Positions 26,912-34,706 of a DNA stretch of 64,000 nucleotides are shown here, one piece after another. Numbering within the stretch: position 1 is the stretch's first letter; every line of letters begins with the position of its first letter. The stretch spans positions 2,912,474 through 2,976,473 of the forward strand of contig NC_021017.1 of NCBI RefSeq assembly GCF_000210075.1, in the 5' to 3' direction. Source of the DNA: Bacteroides xylanisolvens XB1A (lineage in GTDB: Bacteria; Bacteroidota; Bacteroidia; Bacteroidales; Bacteroidaceae). The position numbers were made by a program, and so were the translations under genes. The notes beneath the pieces were generated by a model. That model ran no database searches. It was not told the origin of the DNA and was given only the letters and a program-made list of their open reading frames with translations.

Positions 26912-28756
26912 TTATTCATTTTTTGATGATTCATTGCTTAATCCCTCTTTTACGGTCTTGGCTTTCGCTTCTCCGATGATAGCGGCAATCTCCTCAAAAG
27001 AGGTTTCTTTTATTCGTTTTACGCTCTTAAACTCTTTCAAAAGTGCTGTTTTTGTCTTTTCTCCGATACCTTTGATGGTATCCAGTGCGGACGCAACTTG
27101 TCGTTTGCTGCGTTTATCACGATGGAAACTAATAGCAAAACGGTGTACTTCATCCTGAATCTGTGTCAGCAGACGGAATAATGGGCTTTGCTGTTTGATA
27201 CCAATCGTCTGCGGAGGAAATCCAAAAAGCAGCTCCGATGTGCGGTGGCGGTTGTCCTTTGCCAGTCCGGCAATAGGAATAGCCAGATTCAGTTCGTCTT
27301 CAATGACTTCTCTGACGACCTCCATTTGACCTTTTCCGCCATCAGTGATAATCAGGTCGGGTAGAGGAGAATTCTCTTCGATAGCGCGTTGATAACGCCT
27401 TCTGACGACCTCTTTCATGGAAGCATAGTCATCAGGCCCTACAACCGTCTTTATATTGTATTTCCGGTAATCTTTCTTTGATGGCTTGGCCTTCTTAAAT
27501 ACAACACAGGCTGCCACGGCATCAGAACCCTGTATGTTTGAGTTATCAAAACACTCGATTTGTAGCGGCGGTCTTTCCAAATGCAACTCTTGCTGAATTT
27601 CTTTCATTAAACGCATACTCCTTTGTTCCGGATTCAGCTTTTCTGTCTGTTTTAGGCGGTCGGCCTTGTACTGTTTCACGTTTAGAACCGAAAGATCCAG
27701 CAATTTCTTCTTATCTCCCCGCTGTGGAACGGTAAATACGATATTGTTTAACTCCAAATCGAGTTCAAAAGGCACTATAATCTCTCTGGACTGGCTTTTA
27801 TAGCGTTCCCGCATTTCAATAATACCAAGCGTCAAAAGTTCCTCTTTTGATTCGTTCAGCTTCTTTTTATATTCGAACGTGAAAGCCTGATTGATGGCGC
27901 CGTTTGTGATGTGCAGATAATTGATGAAAGCAGAGTTCGACTCGTCCTCTTCGATTGAGAATACATCGATATTGTGCAATACAGCACTTACTACCTCTGA
28001 TTTGGAGCGGTAACTCTCTATCAGGAGATATTTCTCTTTCACTTTCTGCGCCTCTTCAAACTTCATTTCGGCTGCCAACGTCTGCATCTTTTCCAGCAAC
28101 ATACGGCTGATATCTTGTGTATTCCCTTTCAGGATTTCCTTGATTTCATCTATGTTTTTGAGATATTCTTCCTGTGATTGCAACCCGATGCATGGCCCGG
28201 CGCAGTTTTTTATATGATATTCCAGACATACATTAAATTTGCCCGCCCGTATGTTTTCCGGACTTAGGTTTAAATTGCATGTGCGCAAGGGATATAAATG
28301 CTTTATCAGGTCTAATACCGCATACATTGATGGAATGTGACTGTACGGGCCATAATAAGACGAACCGTTCCTGATAACCTTTCTTGTTTTGAAGATTCTC
28401 GGAAAGTACTCATTCTGCACGCAAATAGAAGGGTAGGTCTTGTCGTCCTTTAACAGAACGTTGTAGCGCGGCTTATATTTCTTTATCAGATTATTCTCCA
28501 GCAATAACGCATCTTCTTCTGTGTTGACTACGATATAGCGAATATCAGCGATTTTACTGACCAATACTCGTGTCTTTCCCGGCTCATGCTCTTTGCTGAA
28601 ATAAGAATAGACTCTTTTCTTTAGATTTTTTGCCTTTCCAACGTATATAATCGTTCCTTCCGTATTCAGGTATTGGTAAATACCCGGTTTCTCGGGAAGG
28701 TTGGCTACAATCCCTTTCAAATATTCATTGGTTTTGCTTTCCGGTTCTACATTCAT
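26912..28756 (-). CDS. uvrC: Excinuclease ABC subunit C
   Basis: This 614-residue nuclease makes both incisions around lesions recognised by UvrAB. It has the N-terminal GIY-YIG nuclease (GIYQYLNTEGTIIYVGKAKNLKKRV, about 25-49), a Cys-containing middle region (CLEYHIKNCAGPC), a UVR helix (MKFEEAQKVKEKY), and the RNase H-like C-terminal nuclease (ECFDNSNIQGSDAVAACVVF and LIITDGGKGQM). A helix-hairpin-helix end follows (IKGIGEKTKTALLKEFKSVKRI). It is complete. Downstream on the same strand come dtd, the MazG-like gene and deoC. Confidence 0.97.
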   Translation of the reverse strand: MNVEPESKTNEYLKGIVANLPEKPGIYQYLNTEGTIIYVGKAKNLKKRVYSYFSKEHEPGKTRVLVSKIADIRYIVVNTEEDALLLENNLIKKYKPRYNVLLKDDKTYPSICVQNEYFPRIFKTRKVIRNGSSYYGPYSHIPSMYAVLDLIKHLYPLRTCNLNLSPENIRAGKFNVCLEYHIKNCAGPCIGLQSQEEYLKNIDEIKEILKGNTQDISRMLLEKMQTLAAEMKFEEAQKVKEKYLLIESYRSKSEVVSAVLHNIDVFSIEEDESNSAFINYLHITNGAINQAFTFEYKKKLNESKEELLTLGIIEMRERYKSQSREIIVPFELDLELNNIVFTVPQRGDKKKLLDLSVLNVKQYKADRLKQTEKLNPEQRSMRLMKEIQQELHLERPPLQIECFDNSNIQGSDAVAACVVFKKAKPSKKDYRKYNIKTVVGPDDYASMKEVVRRRYQRAIEENSPLPDLIITDGGKGQMEVVREVIEDELNLAIPIAGLAKDNRHRTSELLFGFPPQTIGIKQQSPLFRLLTQIQDEVHRFAISFHRDKRSKRQVASALDTIKGIGEKTKTALLKEFKSVKRIKETSFEEIAAIIGEAKAKTVKEGLSNESSKNE

Positions 28757-28825
28757 AATCGTTAGGTATGAGAGATCGCTAGCTGCTTACTTTTGACACA
28801 TTCTCTGCAAATAGATGCAAATCCT

Positions 28826-29350
28826 TTATAAAGTCAATACCGATTCTACTTCTACGTCGTCTCCGAATACTGATTTTCCATTCAGTTCTTTCAACTCAAT
28901 GATGAAGTTTACATATACCTTTTTAGGTTTTAATCTTTTCACTAATTCACAAGCCGCTTTCATCGTGCCTCCTGTTGCCAGCAAGTCGTCGTGTAATAGA
29001 ACTACATCATTCTCATCCAGTGCGTCTTTGTGAATTTGCACGGTGTCCTTTCCGTATTCCTTGTCGTAGCTTTCTTCAATTGTTTCTGCAGGGAGCTTGC
29101 CGGGCTTGCGGATAGGAATGAAACCGGCGTTCAGGCGGGTGGCTAAAATCGGTCCCATGATGAAGCCCCTTGATTCTATTCCTACTACTTTGGTGATCCC
29201 TTTATCCTTATACATATCAAACATAATGTTTGATAATTCTTGCAGGCACCATGGATCTTTGAATAGGGTGGTGACATCGTAGAACAGGATTCCGGGGATC
29301 GGGAAATCGGGTACTTCCCGAATACTTTTGATTAGTGTTTCTTTGCTCAT
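28826..29350 (-). CDS. apt: Adenine phosphoribosyltransferase
   Basis: This 174-residue salvage enzyme converts adenine and PRPP to AMP. The PRPP-binding motif LLHDDLLATGGTM, preceded by VV, and the adenine-binding region GIESRGFIMGPILA are intact. I place the start at MSKETLIKS; a Met two codons earlier (29356) is possible. It follows mnmG by 56 bp on the same strand, and this gap contains the parS-like palindrome. Confidence 0.95.
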   Translation of the reverse strand: MSKETLIKSIREVPDFPIPGILFYDVTTLFKDPWCLQELSNIMFDMYKDKGITKVVGIESRGFIMGPILATRLNAGFIPIRKPGKLPAETIEESYDKEYGKDTVQIHKDALDENDVVLLHDDLLATGGTMKAACELVKRLKPKKVYVNFIIELKELNGKSVFGDDVEVESVLTL

Positions 29351-29382
29351 AATCATTGAATTATATCGTTTCTTTAAATGAT

Positions 29383-29398
29383 TTGTTTCACGTGAAAC
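29383..29398. promoter_or_regulatory. parS-like centromere site (ParB-binding palindrome)
   Basis: TGTTTCACGTGAAACG at 29383-29398 matches the widely conserved parS sequence at 15 of 16 positions and contains the perfect 14-bp palindrome GTTTCACGTGAAAC. It lies between mnmG (gidA) and apt. In many bacteria parS sites cluster near gidA and the origin, so a role as a chromosome-partitioning centromere is likely. Confidence 0.85.
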
Positions 29399-29406
29399 GT
29401 TGCCGC

Positions 29407-31293
29407 CTATCGTCCCGAAAGCACGAGCAGTACGTTGATGTCGCTTGGGGAGACTCCTGGAATTCTGCTCGCTTGCGCAATCGTTTCCGGATCTATCTTT
29501 ACCAACTTTTGCCGAGCTTCGGTGGATAGGGATTGAATGGTAGAATAATCAAATTTTCCTTTGATCTTTATGCTCTCCAATCGTGCCAGCTTTTCAGCAA
29601 TCATTCGTTCTCTGTCAATGTATCCTTGATACTTGATTAAGATTTCAGCAGCTTCGAGAATCTCTTCTTTCCGATCCTGATCCGAACTTGTCGCTTTCTC
29701 CAGTTCCCGCTGAAACGCCGGAACGTATTCTGTTATATTCTCGATTGTCACTTGCGGACGATTCAGAATCTCTATCAACTTGCATCCCTGACGCAGGGGA
29801 GTTGTTCCTATCTTTTCGAGAGCATCATTAATTAATGCCGGTTTCATCGAATAGTTGCGTGCGAAAGAAACGATTTGTTCCACGGCTTCTTTCTTGCTTT
29901 TTACCAGTTGATAGCGATCTTCCTTTGCCAATCCGAGCTTAAACGCTTTTTCTGTCAGGCGCATATCGGCGTCATCCATACGAAGCAAAATACGATATTC
30001 TGCACGGGAGGTAAACATACGGTAGGGCTCATCCACACCTTTGGTAACCAAATCGTCGATTAATACGCCAATATATGCTTCGTCGCGGGCCAGAGTAAAG
30101 GCTTCTCCACCGTGGCAGTTGATATGCGCATTGATGCCGGCTATCAATCCTTGTCCTCCTGCTTCCTCATATCCGGTAGTGCCGTTCACTTGTCCGGCAA
30201 AGAACAGGTTTTTGATAATCTTCGATTCCAACGTATGTTTTAATTGGGTCGGATCGAAGTAGTCATATTCGATAGCATATCCCGGACGATAGATAACCAG
30301 ATCTTTGAAAGCCGGGATTTGTTTCAGTGCCGCAATTTGTATTTCCATCGGAAGTGAAGAAGAGAATCCATTAAGATACAACTCTTGTGTTGTTTCTCCT
30401 TCCGGTTCCAGGAATAACTGGTGCTGGTCTTTATCGGGGAAAGTAACAATCTTGGTTTCTATGCTCGGGCAATAGCGTGGTCCGATACTTTGTATCTGTC
30501 CGTTGAACAGTGGAGAATCCGGCAAACCTTCACGCAGAATCCGGTGTACTTCTTCATTGGTGTAGCACGTCCAGCATTGAAGTTGCTTTAAGTGGTGCGT
30601 GCTGGTATTCATGAAGGAGAACTTGTGGAAGTCACATTCGCCGGCTTGTGTATCCATTTGGTCAAAATGAACGCTGCGCGCATCGATTCGTACCGGAGTA
30701 CCGGTTTTCATTCTTCCGTAGGTGATGCCGTGACGGGCGATGGATTCGGTCAATTGATAAGAAGCTGGTTCGGCCATTCTTCCTCCCGGTAATTGATGGC
30801 GACCTACGTGCATCAGTCCGTTGAGGAAAGTGCCTGCGGTGAGCACAATGCATTTCGCTTTGAAGGTGACACCCCACGCAGTGACCAATCCGGTAGCCTC
30901 ACCGTTTTCAACGAGCAGTTCGCATACTGTATCTTGCCAGATATGAAGGTTGGGTGTATTTTCTAGTTTCTCCCGCCAGGACCAAATGAACTTAGCCCGG
31001 TCGCATTGGGCGCGGGGACTCCACATGGCAGGGCCTTTCGAACGGTTTAGAATTCGGAACTGAATGGCTGTTTCATCTGTCACCAATCCCATCTGTCCAC
31101 CCAGTGCATCTATTTCACGTACAATTTGTCCTTTGGCGATTCCTCCTACAGCCGGGTTGCAACTCATCTGCCCAATCTTGTTCATGTCCATAGTAATGAG
31201 ACAAGTCTTGGAACCTAAATTAGCTGCGGCAGCCGCTGCTTCACAACCAGCATGTCCGGCACCAATTACAATTACGTCGTACTTAAAATCCAT
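29407..31293 (-). CDS. mnmG: tRNA uridine-5-carboxymethylaminomethyl modification enzyme MnmG
   Basis: This 628-residue FAD enzyme works with the GTPase MnmE to add the carboxymethylaminomethyl group to wobble uridines. The dinucleotide fold VIVIGAGHAGCEAA lies at the start, the catalytic Cys-containing MSCNPAVGGIAKGQ near 48-61, and the second FAD/NADH stretch QVNGTTGYEEAGGQGL near 375-390. The helical C-terminal MnmE-contact region (IPGVSPSDINVLLVLS) closes it. I start at MDFKYDVIV (31293); an in-frame Met at 31323 adds non-family residues. A -7-like TAACTTTG lies on the minus strand at 31321-31328. With mnmD in this window, both ends of the mnm5s2U pathway are represented. Confidence 0.97.
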   Translation of the reverse strand: MDFKYDVIVIGAGHAGCEAAAAAANLGSKTCLITMDMNKIGQMSCNPAVGGIAKGQIVREIDALGGQMGLVTDETAIQFRILNRSKGPAMWSPRAQCDRAKFIWSWREKLENTPNLHIWQDTVCELLVENGEATGLVTAWGVTFKAKCIVLTAGTFLNGLMHVGRHQLPGGRMAEPASYQLTESIARHGITYGRMKTGTPVRIDARSVHFDQMDTQAGECDFHKFSFMNTSTHHLKQLQCWTCYTNEEVHRILREGLPDSPLFNGQIQSIGPRYCPSIETKIVTFPDKDQHQLFLEPEGETTQELYLNGFSSSLPMEIQIAALKQIPAFKDLVIYRPGYAIEYDYFDPTQLKHTLESKIIKNLFFAGQVNGTTGYEEAGGQGLIAGINAHINCHGGEAFTLARDEAYIGVLIDDLVTKGVDEPYRMFTSRAEYRILLRMDDADMRLTEKAFKLGLAKEDRYQLVKSKKEAVEQIVSFARNYSMKPALINDALEKIGTTPLRQGCKLIEILNRPQVTIENITEYVPAFQRELEKATSSDQDRKEEILEAAEILIKYQGYIDRERMIAEKLARLESIKIKGKFDYSTIQSLSTEARQKLVKIDPETIAQASRIPGVSPSDINVLLVLSGR

Positions 31294-31708
31294 TCCTATC
31301 TTATTTATTATCAAACGCTGCAAAGTTACGGAAAAGTTGTGAGACTTGTATCTTCAAGCTGTTTTTGCTTCTGAAAATCCGGGGAGGAATCCGGTTTGAC
31401 TGAAAAAATCGCCGTAATTTTGAGTTAGAAATATGCAGATTGTTCGAAAATAGGCCGCTTATTGTTTTTTGTGATTGTATGTTTTTGAATAGAATGGTAA
31501 TAGATTGTGTTTTAAATTCCCTGTTTTGCTTTCTTTTTGTTAGTTGTGCGCTTGCTCAATTATGAATGCAACTAGAGAGTAAAAGGAAAGATTTGTTGAA
31601 AAGACGGATTGTTGTGGGAATAAACGTAAGGTTTACACTCAAAATCTACCCTACGTCTTGACATAAGTCAAAAAAATAAATCTGAATGTAATTTTTTGCA
31701 TGATGGCT

Positions 31709-31739
31709 TTTGTTGTTTTTGCAAACAGCTATACCTTTG
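31709..31739 (+). promoter_or_regulatory. Near-consensus Bacteroides promoter
   Basis: TTTG at 31709-31712, 19 nt, and TACCTTTG at 31732-31739 match the Bacteroides -33/-7 consensus in sequence and spacing. Transcription would begin near 31745, in a region without an annotated gene. Confidence 0.8.
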
Positions 31740-31744
31740 CAGTG

Positions 31745-31980
31745 TAGTTGTGAAACTACTTATATTTTAGGTATTAGAAAAAGGTAATAATTAAAAGGTG
31801 TTAGTTTATAAAATTAAGGTATTAGATTTTAAGATTAGTTTTTAGGAAAAAGATTGTTTTGATTAGGTATTAGGAGAAAGACGTTTTCAGGTAAAGAGTA
31901 AATGAAAGATGAAGAAAAAGAAGAATCCCATTTATGGGGATTCTTTAAAGGTGGAGCGGAATGATTCGCTCTTTTTTTGT
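31745..31980 (+). ncRNA. Short terminated transcript: small RNA or tiny-peptide mRNA
   Basis: A transcript of about 235 nt is bounded by the strong promoter at 31709-31739 and the terminator at 31954-31978. Its first part repeats GGTATTAG-like words (31770, 31797 as GGTGTTAG, 31818, 31866). Near the end a 20-codon frame runs 31902-31964 (MKDEEKEESHLWGFFKGGAE). A perfect 9-bp hairpin (31921-31929 with 31937-31945) lies inside that frame. It could be a small RNA, a peptide gene, or a leader-type attenuator. The remaining DNA of this 1.36-kb gene-free stretch (31294-32652) holds the 22-bp palindrome array and the sigma-gene promoter. Confidence 0.55.
31954..31978 (+). terminator. Terminator of the short transcript
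   Basis: GAGCG(G)AA and TTCGCTC pair with one bulged G around a 3-nt loop, followed by seven T (31972-31978). The stop of the 20-codon frame falls within this hairpin. Confidence 0.75.
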
Positions 31981-32101
31981 GCCCTTTCATTTCCAACTAT
32001 TATTTTCTTTTGCTTCTCATTTGAACTGTATGGTAAGCTCGTTCGAGTTTCTTTTGGGGCAATTTGTTATTTGCCTGGATTCAATTAGTTTCAACCCTAT
32101 T

Positions 32102-32206
32102 TGAAACAGTTTGTTTCAAGGTTTGAAACGATTCGTTTCTCGGTGTGAAACAAAGTGTTTCCCGTAATGAAACAGAGTGTTTCAAAGCATGAAACAGATT
32201 GTCGTC
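32102..32206. repeat. Five palindromes TGAAAC-N5-GTTTC at an exact 22-bp period
   Basis: TGAAAC begins at 32102, 32124, 32146, 32168 and 32190, each exactly 22 bp after the last. In the first four units GTTTC follows 11 bp later (32113, 32135, 32157, 32179); the fifth right half is degenerate. Half-sites therefore alternate in orientation every 11 bp, one helical turn. The five-base spacers and the linkers vary, so selection seems to act on the half-sites and phase. No coding frame or CRISPR features fit. Confidence 0.85.
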
Positions 32207-32540
32207 TTGTGGGATACGAACCGCTGCCCTATAGCTTACGATTGTTTTGTCAGCATTTCTCTTGTCTGACTCATATTTGAAATCAAAAAAATAAAGTCTG
32301 GTGGCTATCATAGGACAAGATTCCCGGTAAAATTGAAGGGAAAAACCAAGAAATCAGAGCGATAAATGGTGGTGATAGATGATAGATAAGGTGATAGGTT
32401 ACCGGCAATCTATCACCATGCTTGAAAGTGCTATGAATAAACTGTTTCAAGAAGTCTGGTGATAGATGAAAGATGAAAGTGAAAAAATCTCTATGTATGA
32501 GAAAGAACTTTTTTATTTTCTATTTTGTAAGCCGGCAAAG

Positions 32541-32571
32541 TCTGCGTTTTTGAAAAAAAACAATATATTTG
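32541..32571 (+). promoter_or_regulatory. Probable promoter of the ECF sigma gene
   Basis: TATATTTG (32564-32571) is a perfect -7 element, and TCTG (32541-32544) a 3-of-4 match to -33 with a 19-nt spacer. The sigma start lies about 80 bp downstream, so the sigma gene may be read by the housekeeping sigma. Confidence 0.55.
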
Positions 32572-32652
32572 CAATCGTAAATGTCGCAAAAGTAAGTAGT
32601 TACGGCGATTTTTATGAATTCTGTTTCCTTTTTTCGCAGGTAATGTGACAGT

Positions 32653-33222
32653 ATGAACGATAAAATTGACACTATAGTAGCGGGAGTAAACCGGAAGGAT
32701 GAAAAGATGTGGGGCGATTTCTACGATCGTTTTTATACTGCCTTATGTGTTTATGTATCAAAGATATTGCCGGTCCCCGATGCGGTAGAAGATTTGGTAC
32801 AAGACGTTTTTATTTCTGTATGGGAAGGGAAGCGTACCTTTTCTGATATTAAAGAGCTTACCAATTATCTTTATCGTGCCTGCTATAATAATACCTTATT
32901 ATATATACGCAATAATCAAATTCATGATACCATATTGAATTCTTTAGCCGAAGAAGAAAGCGTGGAGGACGAAGATATGATTTATGCATTGACGGTGAAA
33001 GAAGAAATTATCCGGCAACTCTATTGCTATATCGAAGAACTTCCGTCCGAGCAACGCCGGATTATCTTAATGAGAATCGAAGGACATACATGGGAAGAGA
33101 TAGCGGAACGTTTAGAAATAAGTATCAATACTGTTAAAACTCAAAAGACACGCAGCTATAAATTCCTTCGTGAGAGGCTGGGCGACTCTGTTCATTCTAT
33201 TATTCTTTGTTTATTTCTCTAA
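32653..33222 (+). CDS. ECF RNA polymerase sigma factor
   Basis: This 189-residue sigma-70 family factor has region 2 (about 20-85, with AVEDLVQDVFISVWE) and region 4 (about 125-180, LPSEQRRIILMRIEGHTWEEIAERLEISINTVKTQKTRSYKFLRERL, read as segments). It lacks region 3, as ECF factors do. Followed by a FecR-type anti-sigma and a SusC/SusD pair, it fits the Bacteroides scheme in which ligand import through SusC frees the sigma to transcribe the transport operon. The C-terminus is hydrophobic (SIILCLFL). The last codon overlaps an AT-rich inverted repeat. Confidence 0.92.
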   Translation: MNDKIDTIVAGVNRKDEKMWGDFYDRFYTALCVYVSKILPVPDAVEDLVQDVFISVWEGKRTFSDIKELTNYLYRACYNNTLLYIRNNQIHDTILNSLAEEESVEDEDMIYALTVKEEIIRQLYCYIEELPSEQRRIILMRIEGHTWEEIAERLEISINTVKTQKTRSYKFLRERLGDSVHSIILCLFL

Positions 33223-33260
33223 AAAGATAAAAAGTCAATTTGATACATCTTTATCTTTTT
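33221..33260 (+). other. AT-rich inverted repeat between sigma and anti-sigma genes
   Basis: AAAAAGATAAA (33221-33231) and TTTATCTTTTT (33250-33260) are perfect 11-bp inverses around an 18-nt loop, immediately at the sigma stop. It is weak thermodynamically but could reduce read-through into the anti-sigma gene, 245 bp downstream. The rest of that gap shows nothing else. Confidence 0.4.
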
Positions 33261-33467
33261 ATTGATTACTTAAGATTTGTTTTCTTTGTTAAAAACGAAC
33301 TGATTCCTTCTGTATTGTGACATAATGTTATATTTTGCCTCTAAATTCCTCTCCTTTATATTCTTATCTCAAAAAAATATCATCTTTTTGTCACCCTTTT
33401 CTGTGAGTTATGTATATCTATAATAAAGCAAATTAAACAGTTGTTTGATTTAAAAAGGAAAAATAAG

Positions 33468-34667
33468 ATGAAGAAGTTCGAAAATGTATATCAAGATGCC
33501 GCTTTAATGAAGAAAGCTCTTTTAGGAGAAGCTAATGAATCGGAACAGCAAGAGCTTGAAAAGCGATTGGCGGAATGCCCGGACTTACAAAAAGTGTATG
33601 AACAATTGCAGAATGGTGAGACATTAAGAGTTGCATTTGAAGAATATAAAAATTATTCATCAAAGAAAGCCTATGAATCTTTCCTTCAGAAAATCGGACA
33701 AACGGAACCGGAGGTAATAAAGAAGTCTCGTGCTTTCCGGATTTGGTGGTCTGTTGCAGCAGCTGTTGTTTTAGTAATCGGTTTCTCTTTCTATATGTCG
33801 AATTATGGTTCGATTGAAGAGGAAAGCAGACCATTGATTCAGCCAGGAGTTCAACAGGCACAATTGACTTTACCCGATGGCAGCATTATTGATGTGCGGA
33901 AGAAAGAAGTTAACGTAATAGTAGATGGCGTCCAGGTAAAATATAAGGAAGGAGTGCTGTCATATAAACCAACCGTCACAACACAACACGAAGAGAAAAA
34001 CGTCGAAGAGAAGCCGGTTAAGTCAAATGAACTTATCATACCACGTGGAGGAGAAAATACCGTGATCCTTGCTGATGGGACGACGGTTCATTTGAATGCT
34101 GGTTCTAAGTTGACTTATCCGGTACGCTTTGCGGGTAAACGCAGGATTGTAGCTCTGGAAGGTGAGGCTTATTTTGAGGTTGTGCAGGATGAATCTCATC
34201 CGTTTGTGGTACAAACTCATCTTGGCGAAGTGATGGTGCTTGGTACGGCGTTTAATGTGAATGCTTATACCGATGCTTCCGTTTGTTACACTACATTGGT
34301 ACATGGAAAAGTTCAATTTTCTGCACCGAATGTCGGAACGGTAACTCTTCAGCCGGGTGAACAAGCAGTAGTTTCTGCCAATGGCACAGAGAAACGTACA
34401 GTCGATCTGGATGAGTATATCGGTTGGGTAAATGGTGTGTACAACTTTAAAAACCGTTCTTTAGGGGAGATTATGGAGACATTCGAACGCTGGTATGATA
34501 TACAGATTTATTATGAAACACCGGATCTACGCGACATAACTTACAGTGGCAGTTTGAAACGTTACGGAACGATCAATTCTTTCTTGGATGCTTTGGAACT
34601 GACAGGCGATCTGACTTATAAAATCAGTGGCCGGAAAGTGCTGATATACGATGGAATGAAAGAGTAA
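33468..34667 (+). CDS. FecR-family anti-sigma factor
   Basis: This 399-residue single-pass inner-membrane protein has a cytoplasmic anti-sigma part (1 to about 90), a membrane helix at 92-110 (IWWSVAAAVVLVIGFSFYM), and a periplasmic FecR domain with IPRGGENTVILADGTTVHLNAGSKLTYP and GEAYFEVVQDESHPFVVQT. A C-terminal DUF4974/STN-like segment follows (GVYNFKNRSLGEIMETFERWYDIQIYY). It would hold the adjacent ECF sigma inactive until contacted by the STN domain of the SusC protein. I start at MKKFENVY (33468), preceded by an AAAGGAAAA ribosome site; the Met at 33441 is less likely. Confidence 0.93.
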   Translation: MKKFENVYQDAALMKKALLGEANESEQQELEKRLAECPDLQKVYEQLQNGETLRVAFEEYKNYSSKKAYESFLQKIGQTEPEVIKKSRAFRIWWSVAAAVVLVIGFSFYMSNYGSIEEESRPLIQPGVQQAQLTLPDGSIIDVRKKEVNVIVDGVQVKYKEGVLSYKPTVTTQHEEKNVEEKPVKSNELIIPRGGENTVILADGTTVHLNAGSKLTYPVRFAGKRRIVALEGEAYFEVVQDESHPFVVQTHLGEVMVLGTAFNVNAYTDASVCYTTLVHGKVQFSAPNVGTVTLQPGEQAVVSANGTEKRTVDLDEYIGWVNGVYNFKNRSLGEIMETFERWYDIQIYYETPDLRDITYSGSLKRYGTINSFLDALELTGDLTYKISGRKVLIYDGMKE

Positions 34668-34706
34668 GAATAAATAGAATATTAGGTAAAGTTTAATCAT
34701 TAATTT

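Noticed and set aside
32102..32206. CRISPR array
   Set aside because: The repeats are too short (17 bp palindromes), the gaps only 5 bp, and no cas gene is present.
32081..32311. Minus-strand frame of 76 codons
   Set aside because: It is created by the 22-bp palindrome array, which has a non-triplet period, and shows no conserved protein features.
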